Shown piece by piece: positions 16,641 through 25,606 of a stretch of 64,000 bases of DNA. The notes under the pieces are model-generated. The model did no database searches. It was not told where the DNA came from and saw only the letters and a program-made list of their open reading frames with translations. The translations under genes and the position numbers were made by a program. Origin of the DNA: Pseudonocardia hierapolitana (GTDB lineage: Bacteria > Actinomycetota > Actinomycetes > Mycobacteriales > Pseudonocardiaceae); the NCBI RefSeq assembly GCF_007994075.1, contig NZ_VIWU01000001.1, forward strand, positions 3,286,001 to 3,350,000, written 5' to 3'. The number at the start of each line of letters is the position of its first letter. Within the stretch, counting starts at the first letter, position 1.

Positions 16641-16756
16641 TCCTTCACCAGGCCCAGGGTGTCAGCCTAGCTAGGCGAGTACTCCAGCCGGACTTCGTGA
16701 TCTTGCCGGCGGGGTGCTGGGAACGTGGCGCGGCCACCGCATGATCATCTCGGGTT

Positions 16757-17585
16757 GTGTGGACTCAAGAGGATGCGGTGGCCGCGGGCCACAGCGTAGA
16801 GGCCGGCCTGTGGCCAGCGTTGGAAGGTCAACTTCTGGACCGGGTTGCGCGTCGATTCGGACGGGTGGAGACCCGGCAGCGGCTCGCCCGGTTCCTGCGC
16901 GGGATGCTGGCGGAGCTGCCGCGCAAGACCTGCTGGAGCATCGCCGAACACGCCGGGGACTCCAGCCCGGATGGAATGCAGCACCCACTCAACCGGGCCC
17001 GCTGGAACACCGACGGTGTCGCCGCCGATCTGCACGGGTTCGTCGCGGTGCACCTCGGCGAACCCGCCGGGGTGTTGATCGTCGATGAGTCTGGGGATCT
17101 GAAGAAGGGCGAGCACACGGTCGGGGTGCAGCGCCACCGCGGGTCGGATCGAGAACGCCCAGGTCGCGGTCTACCTCACCTATGCCGGTCGGGGCGGGCA
17201 CGCGTTGATCGACCGCGAGCTCTATCTGCCCCCGCAGCTGGGCCGAGGACCCAGTCCGCCGGGCCGCGGCCGGGGTGCCTGACGAGGTCGAGTTCGCCAC
17301 CAAACCCGCGCTGGCCACCACGATGATCGCTCGCGGGGTCGAGGCCGGACTGCCCGTGGGGTGGGTCACCGCCGACGAGGTCTACGACATCGATCCCGAG
17401 CTGCGCGCCAACTCGAAGCCCTGCGACTCGGCTATCTGCTGGGTATCGGCTGCAACCGCCGGGTCAGCGTTCACGGCGCCGGCGGTGGTGTCCGGATGGG
17501 AGCCGACCAGGTCGCCGCCGGTCTGGCCAACCGGTGCTGGACCCGGGTCGCCCTCACCTGTGGAAACACGAGATCCGCCGCTTAG
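16757..17585 (+). pseudogene. IS701-type transposase relic
   Basis: The frame from 16757 encodes VARRFGRVETRQRLARFLRG, then PRKTCWSIAEHAGD and [20 protein letters not shown], the N-terminal half of an IS701-family DDE transposase with the first catalytic Asp in IVDESG. It then shifts frame. [41 protein letters not shown] and VTADEVY are spread over two other frames, and LEALRLGYLLGIGCNR lies in a further one. At least three frameshifts; the C-terminal end is missing. Confidence 0.7.
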
Positions 17586-17951
17586 CGCGGTGCAGTACAA
17601 CGCAACTCACGTACCGCCAGGCCAGTTTGACGTGATGCCGTGCTCCACATTTGCTCCACCTCAGACAGTCAATGACATCGTGTCACGGAACATGCAAGCA
17701 GCCGATACCTTTGGCGTGACGTGATGGCCCACACGTGCTCCACGCCCATCGACTCAACCCGGCGACGCTGCGTTCGCAGAACTCTATGTTGCATCGTGCA
17801 GCATCGGGTCGCGGCATTGGAGCGGAAGCGCAGACCCTACGAAAGAAGACCGTCGGCATCGTCGACGTGCAGTCCGGTTCTCTCGCCACGCCGATGGTCG
17901 CCTCGGGAGGCGCCGGTCACCAGCGCGGTCCGTCCCGCCAGCCGTCCTCCG
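17586..17951. other. No gene recognised
   Basis: About 365 bp between transposase and lactonase relics. Short open frames occur on both strands but show no family motif or consistent codon bias. Probably eroded sequence. Confidence 0.5.
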
Positions 17952-18345
17952 TCACGATGGCTCGACCTCCCGACCCCGGCATTCCACGAACTGGTACGGG
18001 AGGCCCGGATGCTCGGCGCGGGCGGTGAAGAGCCGCCCGGCGAGCGGTTCGCGCGTGCTGCGGGCCGCGTCGTAGCCCTCGCGCGCCGTGGTGATCAGCA
18101 GGTCACGTCGGTCCGCACCACTGAGCTGCACGCTCGTCGTCTGCGGCCTCGGCACGGCGACGACGCGGTCGAGGTGCCCGACGCCGTCGTAGCGGCGGAC
18201 CTCCCCCGGCTCTGTACACCGCCACCCAGACCCCCGCCGGCGGCGCCGAATGATCACGCCGTCGGTGCCCCCGGATCCGGGCGTTCCCGGCTGTCGGCGT
18301 GGAACAGCGTGGTCCCCTCGGGCGACCACGCCACGCGCAGATGAC
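17952..18345 (-). pseudogene. SMP-30/gluconolactonase C-terminal relic
   Basis: Minus-strand frames carry WSPEGTTLFHADSRER, then after a frameshift VRRYDGVGHLDRVVAVPRPQ, TTSVQLSGADRRDLLITTAR and EPLAGRLFTARAEHPGLPY. These are the last two propeller blades and C-terminus of an SMP-30-type lactonase. The N-terminal half is missing. It is not a copy of the intact lactonase at 209-1126, whose C-terminus differs. Confidence 0.6.
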
Positions 18346-18532
18346 CACCACCGCCGCCGACGGACCCGACCGGTTGGCACTGCTGGCCCGGATGCAGGAG
18401 GTCATCGCCGAGCAGGTTCCGGTCGTGCCGCTCTTCTACCAGCCGAAGATCACCCTCCTCGCCAAGCACGTGCACGACGTCCCGCAGTCCTCGACCCTGA
18501 GGTTCGGGAAGGTGTTCGTCAGCTCGACCTGA
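18341..18532 (+). pseudogene. C-terminal stump of a family 5 ABC solute-binding protein
   Basis: The frame reads RLALLARMQEVIAEQVPVVP, then LFYQPKITLLAKHVHDVP and LRFGKVFVS, followed by a stop. This is the extreme C-terminus of peptide/nickel-type extracellular solute-binding proteins (SBP_bac_5). Everything before is replaced by the oppositely oriented lactonase relic, so the junction near 18341 marks a rearrangement. Confidence 0.6.
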
Positions 18533-18599
18533 TCGCTCGCGTCCGCTCCAGCACGCCCGGTCCTCACCAAGGACCGCGGTCCCGGCGCCGACGCCCGGA

Positions 18600-20150
18600 T
18601 CAACCACCATTTCGAACGGCGTGGTGCCGTTCCTGATCTCGATGCGGCCGTGGCTGCCACAGGGCGCCCGCGCGCCGACGCGGCAGCTGGACGATCCATC
18701 TCGCATCCGATCTGCCGACCTGCCCCGCAGGCTCGGTCCTCAGTACCTCGTCACCGTCGTCGAGCGTGTACACGTCCGGTACCCGATCACGGATCCGTTG
18801 CCGAAGGACGATCGCCACCACGACGATGGTGACGAAGGGCAACCAGGCCAGCAGGTAGGCGCCACCGTAGTGGCCGAAGTCGAAGATCGAGCGCCTCGGG
18901 TCGATGTCCGGAACGTTCGCCCCGAAGAAGGCGAGGAGCAGTGCCGGCGGCAGCGCGAGCACCGTGGCGACCGCGACGATCGTCGTGAAGACCTTGTCGC
19001 GGGCCTCGTCCTGCTCCTGGCTCGCTGCATCGAGCAGGACCCGCCGCGCACGAATCGCAGAAACGACCTTGTCGACGATTCGCGAGGTGTTCGCGATACC
19101 GTCCGACAGCGCCGAGACCTCCCTCAGGGAGGAGGAGTAGCTGTCGAGGACGAGCTCGGGGATCAGGATCGAGTCGGCGTAGGCCTCGACGCTGAATGCG
19201 AGATCGAGCTGGAGCTCGGTCAATCGATGGGACAGCCGGGACAGGAGCCTGCGAGCCCCGGCAACCGAGTTCAGGTCCGCCGTCTCGTTCAGCTCGAGCG
19301 CATCGAACGCGTGTCGGCGGACGCGGTGGATGGCCGCCACGGCGTTGAGAACGCCGAGAGCCGCGAGGGCGAACGAGTTCTCCAACGGCGCGGACCAACC
19401 GGCGATCACCGACACTCCGCGACCGTGCGCGACGAAGCAGCGCGAGGGCTTGTTGAGCAGGTCCGGCCGGCGTACGCCGAGCGTTGCCCCGCCTCCGCCT
19501 GTCTCCAGGGTGCCGCGAAGCACGATCTCCTCGAGCTCGGCGGGCACGTCATCGTGCGCGGCCGTCTCGATCAGCCGGGCGGCGAGCTCGCCTCCCGGGA
19601 AGACGCACTGGTGCACGTTGCGGCCGAGCTTCACCTGCACACCGTCGTCGTGATCCACACCGCTGGGCAGCCGGTCCCGCAACCAAACCTCGATGCCGAC
19701 GCCGTCGAGGGTGATCTCCGCGCGGTGTCGCCAGGTCTCGAACAGGATCACAGCGATGTCGGCGGCCTGCGGGACGTCCACCTCGACGTCGAGGAGCAGG
19801 AGCACGTCGCGGCGCGGCGTGGCGACCACGACGACGGTTCCTGCCAGCCGCCGCATGCGTGGATCCGCGAGCCGCGTGCAGAGGTCGGTGCGTACCGCCG
19901 ACACCTCGCGCACGACCCTCGGAAGGAGGGGACCGCCCGCCACCACGTGCTCCGCGAGGCGGCCGAACTCGAGCACGTCCGACAGAGGACGATCCTCGGG
20001 CTCCACCGGTGAGTCGACCTCGAGGTTGTACATGAGCAGGAGCCGGGTGGCCGTCCTGGCGCGAGCGTCCGACTGATCCGAGGTCGCGGCGCACTCCGGA
20101 CCTTCGGGATCGCGGGATTCGCTTCCGGAGTTCTTCATCGGGTCAGTCAT
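18600..20150 (-). CDS. CorA-like two-span membrane protein
   Basis: A 516-residue protein with a large cytoplasmic N-terminal region, a long helical section around residues 290-390, and two closely spaced C-terminal spans (about 388-409 and 434-450). Between them FFGANVPDID sits where CorA transporters have the GMN motif, so it is a divergent member of the CorA Mg2+/metal channel superfamily. An unusual basic tail of about 60 residues follows (QLPRRRAGALWQPRPHRDQE). It starts 15 bp after the trypsin-hydrolase fusion gene and is co-transcribed with it. Such CorA-like proteins beside peptidase-type effectors may form membrane pores; here that is inference. Confidence 0.7.
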   Translation of the reverse strand: MTDPMKNSGSESRDPEGPECAATSDQSDARARTATRLLLMYNLEVDSPVEPEDRPLSDVLEFGRLAEHVVAGGPLLPRVVREVSAVRTDLCTRLADPRMRRLAGTVVVVATPRRDVLLLLDVEVDVPQAADIAVILFETWRHRAEITLDGVGIEVWLRDRLPSGVDHDDGVQVKLGRNVHQCVFPGGELAARLIETAAHDDVPAELEEIVLRGTLETGGGGATLGVRRPDLLNKPSRCFVAHGRGVSVIAGWSAPLENSFALAALGVLNAVAAIHRVRRHAFDALELNETADLNSVAGARRLLSRLSHRLTELQLDLAFSVEAYADSILIPELVLDSYSSSLREVSALSDGIANTSRIVDKVVSAIRARRVLLDAASQEQDEARDKVFTTIVAVATVLALPPALLLAFFGANVPDIDPRRSIFDFGHYGGAYLLAWLPFVTIVVVAIVLRQRIRDRVPDVYTLDDGDEVLRTEPAGQVGRSDARWIVQLPRRRAGALWQPRPHRDQERHHAVRNGG

Positions 20151-20165
20151 GGCCGACGTCCGTCC

Positions 20166-22127
20166 TCATCCAGTTGCCGTCGCTCGGCCGATCTCCGCCG
20201 CCACCTCGGCGGCGGACAGGTACTCGTCGATGTCGTGGGCCCGGTCCTTGCGGTTCTGCGTGAGGACGTCCCGGACCTCGGCCCACGTGTCGGCGAGCGG
20301 GCATCCGACGGCCACCGCGTCGGCCGCGGCCCAGGCGTTGAGCCACGTGCCGACGCGAGCGGGACGCCTCGGGCCTCCCGACAGGAGCCGCTTGTACACG
20401 GAATCCATCCCGAGCGGGCTTCCCGCGGTGACGAGCACCGGGACCGCGACGCCCGGTGGAAGCCTCTCGATCAGGTCCATGGCGACCACCGTGCCGAGGC
20501 TGTGTGCGACCAGTACGACCTCGTCGTCGGTGGGGAACGTCTCGAGGACCGCGTCCAGGACGGCGATACGCACGGCGTCACGGTCGAGATAGGCCGCGAC
20601 GTCGCGGAAGATGGTGGCGATCACGACCTCGTCGAGCCCGCTGCGGTCTGCGATCCACGACAACGGTCCCTGCAGCAGCGAGACGAGACCGCCGAGGAAC
20701 CCGCCCTCCACCGCCACATCCCGCTTGCCGACGGGCATGCCGGCGCGGCGGGCGGCCTCGTCGATCAATGCCGCGTAGACGGCACGCGTGGACGCGTCGT
20801 CGGGGGCGTACGCCTCCGCGGTGGTCGCTTCCGCGCCGAGAGCCTCGGTCACGGCCCGCTCGCGGCCGTGCGCCGTCATCGCGGCGAGCGTGTCCCCGTA
20901 GTGCGGGAACCAGACCTCCTTGGCATCCAGTGGTGGGCGACCCGCCGCCGCGAGCCCGCGGGCCAGCCCGCCTGCCCACTCGGCGCGCATGATCGCGGGG
21001 TCGCGCCCCTGCGTGCCGCGACCGTGCAGGAACACGACCTGCGGCGTGCCTGCCCGCTCACCGCGGATGCCCCCGCGCGTGCCGACCGCGACCGTTGCCG
21101 CCTCGCCCCGCGCGCCGGTGATCGAGCCGACCCGATCGGCCGCGCCCGAGTCGGCGGGTACCGTCCTGGCCTTCTCCGGCAGCGCCTGCGGCCCGAGCTC
21201 GGTGAGCACCGCCCGCTGGGCCGGTGGCAGGGCGATCCCGTCGAGCCAACGCAGCAGCACACTGACGCGCGCGCCCTCGTTGGCGACCCAGCCGTCGCCG
21301 CCGGCGCCGGGGACGCTCGAGTGGTGCAGCGCGACGACCTCCCACTGGTCGTTGAACACGGGCGAGCCGGAGTTGCCCGGCTCCGTGTCGGTCTTGTAGT
21401 GCAGGAAGTCGTCGAGCTGGTTGAGCAGCGCGTTGTCGCGCAGCGCGACCTCCTTCGGGCGCGCGGCGGGATGGCCGATGACGTTCACCGGCTCCCCGAT
21501 CACGATCTTTCCCTGGCGTGCGACGAGCTGGTTCCAACCGTGCACCGCGCCGGGCAGCTCCCCGTCGCTCCTTGGCCGGACCGCGACGAGGGTCGCGTCC
21601 AGGTCGATGTTCGTCACGAACAGCAGGTCAGGCGCGAGTGCATAACGGACGGTCGGTTTCGCGACGCCTTCGTTGTCGACCTCGACGTCGAAGTCGGCGA
21701 AGGACTCAGCGGCCGTGGCGGCGTCCTGCAATACGTGGTTATTCGTCAGAAGCAGCCGCTTCCCCACCAGGAATCCGCTGCCGAAGCCGGCCGGGCGGCC
21801 ACCCTCCACCACCGCGATCCGCGCCACCGTCCTCGACGCCCGCGAACCACGACCGAGGAACGCAACGCCTTGCAGCTCGCTCGCGACCCCCAGGATCCGC
21901 TCCAGCCTCACCCCCTGCACCGCGTCGGCATCCGGCAGCGCGAGCGCGATCGTGCCGAGCCCGACCGCTCCGCCGGCCGCCAGACGTTCGGTGCGCGCCC
22001 TGACCTGCTCCGCGCTGTCGACGATGGCCGTCCCGGTCTCCACCTGCCTGCGTTCGATCTCGGCACGCTCGTCAGCGCTGCGGCGGTACCGCTCGATCAT
22101 GCGCTGCTGCTGCTCCTGCAGGTTCAT
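20166..22127 (-). CDS. Trypsin-like protease fused to alpha/beta hydrolase
   Basis: A 653-residue protein. After a charged helical N-terminus (EQQQRMIERYRRSADERAE), residues 105-300 form a trypsin-like serine peptidase: His131 in LLLTNNHVL, Asp177 in NIDLDATLVAV, Ser253 in TEPGNSGSPVF. Residues 362-650 form an alpha/beta hydrolase: VVFLHGRGTQG, Ser543 in VLVAHSLGTVVAMDL, Asp603 in NAWAAADAVAV, and His631 in RAHDIDEYL. Both triads look intact. No signal peptide, so it acts in the cytoplasm. Two hydrolytic domains in one chain resemble effector proteins of bacterial conflict systems; a housekeeping role cannot be excluded. Confidence 0.8.
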   Translation of the reverse strand: MNLQEQQQRMIERYRRSADERAEIERRQVETGTAIVDSAEQVRARTERLAAGGAVGLGTIALALPDADAVQGVRLERILGVASELQGVAFLGRGSRASRTVARIAVVEGGRPAGFGSGFLVGKRLLLTNNHVLQDAATAAESFADFDVEVDNEGVAKPTVRYALAPDLLFVTNIDLDATLVAVRPRSDGELPGAVHGWNQLVARQGKIVIGEPVNVIGHPAARPKEVALRDNALLNQLDDFLHYKTDTEPGNSGSPVFNDQWEVVALHHSSVPGAGGDGWVANEGARVSVLLRWLDGIALPPAQRAVLTELGPQALPEKARTVPADSGAADRVGSITGARGEAATVAVGTRGGIRGERAGTPQVVFLHGRGTQGRDPAIMRAEWAGGLARGLAAAGRPPLDAKEVWFPHYGDTLAAMTAHGRERAVTEALGAEATTAEAYAPDDASTRAVYAALIDEAARRAGMPVGKRDVAVEGGFLGGLVSLLQGPLSWIADRSGLDEVVIATIFRDVAAYLDRDAVRIAVLDAVLETFPTDDEVVLVAHSLGTVVAMDLIERLPPGVAVPVLVTAGSPLGMDSVYKRLLSGGPRRPARVGTWLNAWAAADAVAVGCPLADTWAEVRDVLTQNRKDRAHDIDEYLSAAEVAAEIGRATATG

Positions 22128-22490
22128 CCCGCCCGCTCCCTCCAGAACGACCCGGCGAGGGCCGACCGGCAGGCGCGTGCTGGGTGTCCCGTGCTCCCGG
22201 CGTTCCCGGCAGCGGCTGCCGTCCCGGCCTCACGAGAAAGACGGCCGGAGTGGACGGGAAATACCGGCACATCCGAAACACCGGTCACGGGACTCATGGC
22301 GAGGCGGTGCCGGCCGAGCTCGAACGCCACGGTGAGCGCGGACGTGGCGGGCCGCGATGATCAGCCCGCCGCCAGGACGAGAGCGGGATCGACGTCGGCG
22401 TAGTGCTCGCTGTCGCGTCGGTCGTCGCGCGCGGCCGATCGGTGAGCCGTCATCAGGAACCAGCCGCTGCCGCCGACGACCCGAATAGCT

Positions 22491-22550
22491 GTGGACACGG
22501 ACTTCCTGCGAACCTTCGTCGTTGCGAGCCGCAGCTTCACGGCGGCCGAC
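22491..22550 (+). pseudogene. LysR-type regulator N-terminal stump
   Basis: A GTG opens DTDFLRTFVVASRSFTAAD, the first 20 residues of a LysR helix-turn-helix (usually LRTFVAVAEhgSFTAAA). The frame loses homology at once and overlaps the end of the sulfatase gene on the other strand. A deletion or recombination probably removed the rest. Confidence 0.4.
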
Positions 22551-23997
22551 GACGGCTCACGGCCGGAGCCGCGGCATGGCGCTCCCCCGCGGCCGAGGCG
22601 TAGGTCTCGGCGTCCGAGCGGCCCCGCCAGAGCGGGCTCACCTGCCCGCGTCCGGACACCGGGCGGGCGAAGGCGTCGCGTTCGGCGGCGTTGTGCCGCG
22701 CGAACCAGTCGTGCAGCACGCCTGCGAGCTCGTCACGCCTGATCGCGCTCCCCTGCTCGCCCGACCGGTTCTCCCGCTCGTCCGGATCGTTGACCAGGTC
22801 GTAGAGCTCCTCGGGGCCGTCGCGGCGGACGACGTACTTCCACTGCGCCGTCCGCGCCATGCGCGTCCCGCCGTACTCGTCGAAGACCACCACCGCCTCG
22901 TCTCCGCCCGTCTCCTCGCCGAGCAGCCGGGGCAGGACCGACCGGCCTGCCGCCAGCGGGTCCTCGGGAACCGCCACCCCGGCCAGGTCGAGCAACGTCG
23001 GGTGCAGGTCGCAGGCGCTGGTCAGGCCGGAGTCGACGCGTCCGGCGGCGATGCGGCCGGGGAAGCTCACGACGAACGGGACCCGGACGGAGTTCTCCCA
23101 CATGTTCAGCGGCCAGGTGCCGTTGCCTTTTCCCCAGATCCCGTGGTGGCCGCAGCTGAACCCGTTGTCCGAGGTGTAGACGACGCAGGTGCTCTCGCGC
23201 GCGCCCGTGGCGTCGAGCAGGTCGAGCAGCCGCCGGACACCGGCGTCGACCGCGGTGAGTGAGGCGAAGTAGCCGAGCAGGCTGGGGACCGGGTCGGTCA
23301 TGGCGTCCGACACCGGTCCCGGTTCCCAGCTGAACCACGGGTGCGGTTCCTCCCGCGGGCAGGAGTCGAAGGTGGCGCCGTCGTAGACCTCGGTGTAGCG
23401 GGCGGGGTGCTGGTCCACCCAAGGGCTGTGCGGGGCCGTGTAGTTGACCTGCAGGTAGAAGGGCCGGTCGTTGGCCCCGTTGGCCTCGAGGAACGCGACG
23501 GCCTCGTCGGTGATCGCCTCGGTGAGGTAGCGGGGCTCGTCCTCGGCCCGGCCGTCGCGCCACACCGGCGCGCCGACGTAGCGCCCGTCCCCGGTGCGGT
23601 GCGCGTACCAGCTCGTAAAGCCCGGCGCGGGGTGCCGGGAGGTACCCAGGTGCCACTTGCCGCTGTGCCCGCACTCGTATCCCGCCGTTGCGAGCACCTC
23701 TGGCGTGGTCGTGAGGCAGGCGAGGTAGCTGTCCTCGTCGCGCACCCCGTACGCCTCGCCGCGGATCCAGTCGTGCACCCCGTGCGCCGACGGCATGCGC
23801 CCGGTGAGCAGCGACGCCCGGGCGGGTGAGCAGACCGGCGATGCGCAGAAGAACCGGTCGAGCTCCGTGCCGCCCGCGACCAGCTCGCCTATCGCCGGCG
23901 TCACGAGGTCGCGGTTGCGGTGTCCCATCGCCCACGGGCCCTGGTCGTCGGTGAGCACGACGAGCAGGTTGGGTCGGTGCGCATCCCGGCTCGCCAC
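22537..23997 (-). CDS. Sulfatase (formylglycine type), distal gene of the operon
   Basis: A 486-residue alkaline-phosphatase-superfamily sulfatase. LLVVLTDDQG supplies the N-terminal metal ligands and CASPVCSPARASLLTGR contains the Cys-type formylglycine signature CxPxR with catalytic C56. SGKWHLG, YTAPHSPW and VVYTSDNGF carry further metal and sulfate ligands. The GTG start lies one base after the stop of the upstream sulfatase gene. No signal peptide is evident. The last residues overlap a LysR stump, so the natural C-terminus may have been altered. It needs a formylglycine-generating enzyme, of which only a relic is seen nearby. Confidence 0.88.
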   Translation of the reverse strand: MASRDAHRPNLLVVLTDDQGPWAMGHRNRDLVTPAIGELVAGGTELDRFFCASPVCSPARASLLTGRMPSAHGVHDWIRGEAYGVRDEDSYLACLTTTPEVLATAGYECGHSGKWHLGTSRHPAPGFTSWYAHRTGDGRYVGAPVWRDGRAEDEPRYLTEAITDEAVAFLEANGANDRPFYLQVNYTAPHSPWVDQHPARYTEVYDGATFDSCPREEPHPWFSWEPGPVSDAMTDPVPSLLGYFASLTAVDAGVRRLLDLLDATGARESTCVVYTSDNGFSCGHHGIWGKGNGTWPLNMWENSVRVPFVVSFPGRIAAGRVDSGLTSACDLHPTLLDLAGVAVPEDPLAAGRSVLPRLLGEETGGDEAVVVFDEYGGTRMARTAQWKYVVRRDGPEELYDLVNDPDERENRSGEQGSAIRRDELAGVLHDWFARHNAAERDAFARPVSGRGQVSPLWRGRSDAETYASAAGERHAAAPAVSRRRPP

Positions 23998-23998
23998 G

Positions 23999-25606
23999 TC
24001 AGCCCGCCGCTTCCTCGTCGCCGAGGCCGCGCTCGGCGTACAGCGCGAGGGTCGTGTCCCAGGGGATGACGCCCACGCGATCGGCCCAGCGCCGCCACCG
24101 GTCGGCGAGCTCGGCGACGAGGTCGGGGTGCTCGGCGGCGAGGTCGACCAGCTCGGTGCGGTCGACCTCGAGGTCGTAGAGCTCCCACGGCCCCGGGTAC
24201 TCGCGCACGAGTTTCCACCGGCCGACGCGGACGGCGGCGTTGCCGGTGTGCTCCCAGTACAGCGGGACCGGATCCAGGTGTTCCTCGCGCAGGGCGGGCA
24301 GGAAGCTGCGCCCCTCCAGTGGGAGCACCGGACGCCCCCGGCACGTCTCGGGGTGGTCCACCCCGACGCAGTCCAGCAGCGTGGGCAGCACGTCGACGAG
24401 CTGCACCGGCAGGTCCACGATGCTGCCGCCCGCGAGGCGACCGGCAGGCCAGTGCACGAGGAACGGCGCCGCGATCCCACCCTCGTGCACCCACCGCTTG
24501 TAGAAGCGGAACGGGGTATTCGACAGGTTGGCCCACGCCCGGCCGTAGCTGGCGTAGGTGTCCTCGGGCCCGGGCGCGATCGCCGGCTCGTTGCCGACAC
24601 GCAGTGCGCGCCCGTCGCGGGTGCGCGCCGGCAGGATGTCCGTGCGCTGGCGGAAGCTCTCCAGCTCGCCCTTCGGCAGGTCCTCGGGGGACGCGCCGTT
24701 GTCGCTGAGCACCACGATCACCGCGTCGTCGAGCCGGCCGGCGGCCCGCAGCGCCTCGACCACCCGTCCCACGCCGGAGTCCATCCGCTCGACCTGGGCG
24801 GCGTAGGTCTGCATCCGGCGGACCTGCCATCCCTGCTCGTCCACGTCCGCCCACGCGGGCTGGGTGGGATCACGATCGCTGAGCGCGGTACCCGCCGGCA
24901 GTACCCCCTCGTCGACCAGGCGCTTCATCCGCCGCTCCCGCAGCGCGTCCCAGCCGTCGTCGAAGACCCCGTCGAGCGCGGCGACGTCCGGCTCGGGCGC
25001 GTGCAACGGCCAGTGCGGCGCGGTGAACGCCATGTAGAGGAACAGCGGTTGGTCGGGCGCCGTGGCGGCCTGGTGCTCGACGAACTCCACGGCCTCCTGC
25101 GCGATGGCATCGGTGTAGAAGAAGCCCGGGTCGCGTGCCTCGGCGCTCGCGTCCGCCTCGCCACGGGTCAGGGTGCCCGGGTCGTAGTAGCTGCCGCAGC
25201 CGGTGAGCGTGCCGAAGAAGCGGTCGAAACCGCGGCGGGTCGGCCAGGCGTCGTTCGGCTCGGTCATCTCCGACGCCAGGTGCCACTTGCCCGCGAGGCA
25301 GGTCGCGTACCCGGACTCCCGCAGCACCTCGGCCGCGGTGACGCACCGGTCGTTCAGCGTGCCCGGGTAGCCGCGCGGGGAGTCGCCGTTGGTGAGGATG
25401 CCGATGCCCGTCTGGTGCGGGTGCAACCCGGTCAGCAGGGACGCCCGCGACGGGCTGCAGCGCGCGGTGTTGTAGAAGGCCGAGAACCGCACGCCGTCCC
25501 GGCCCAGCCGGTCGATGTGCGGGGTGCGGATCTCCCCGCCGTAGCAGCCCAGGTCGGAGAACCCCATGTCGTCGGCGAGGACGACGACCACGTCCGGGCG
25601 CCTCAC
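23999..25606 (-). CDS. Sulfatase (arylsulfatase-like)
   Basis: A 535-residue sulfatase. VVVVLADDMGFSDLGCYGG gives the N-terminal metal site, RCSPSRASLLTG the formylglycine signature with catalytic C50. LAGKWHLA, TAPHWPLHAP and VVLSDNGAS are the remaining conserved blocks; FYKRWVHEGGIAAPFLVHWP is typical of arylsulfatase A-like enzymes. The GTG start overlaps the permease stop (GTGA), so coupling within the operon is strong. Together with the ABC importer this suggests uptake and desulfation of a sulfated organic compound, perhaps a sulfated sugar. No signal peptide, so the reaction is probably intracellular. Confidence 0.9.
   Translation of the reverse strand: MRRPDVVVVLADDMGFSDLGCYGGEIRTPHIDRLGRDGVRFSAFYNTARCSPSRASLLTGLHPHQTGIGILTNGDSPRGYPGTLNDRCVTAAEVLRESGYATCLAGKWHLASEMTEPNDAWPTRRGFDRFFGTLTGCGSYYDPGTLTRGEADASAEARDPGFFYTDAIAQEAVEFVEHQAATAPDQPLFLYMAFTAPHWPLHAPEPDVAALDGVFDDGWDALRERRMKRLVDEGVLPAGTALSDRDPTQPAWADVDEQGWQVRRMQTYAAQVERMDSGVGRVVEALRAAGRLDDAVIVVLSDNGASPEDLPKGELESFRQRTDILPARTRDGRALRVGNEPAIAPGPEDTYASYGRAWANLSNTPFRFYKRWVHEGGIAAPFLVHWPAGRLAGGSIVDLPVQLVDVLPTLLDCVGVDHPETCRGRPVLPLEGRSFLPALREEHLDPVPLYWEHTGNAAVRVGRWKLVREYPGPWELYDLEVDRTELVDLAAEHPDLVAELADRWRRWADRVGVIPWDTTLALYAERGLGDEEAAG

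Noticed and set aside
20235..22403. Plus-strand open frame of 722 codons opposite the trypsin-hydrolase fusion
   Set aside because: The minus-strand protein has two complete catalytic triads; the antisense product has no recognisable features.
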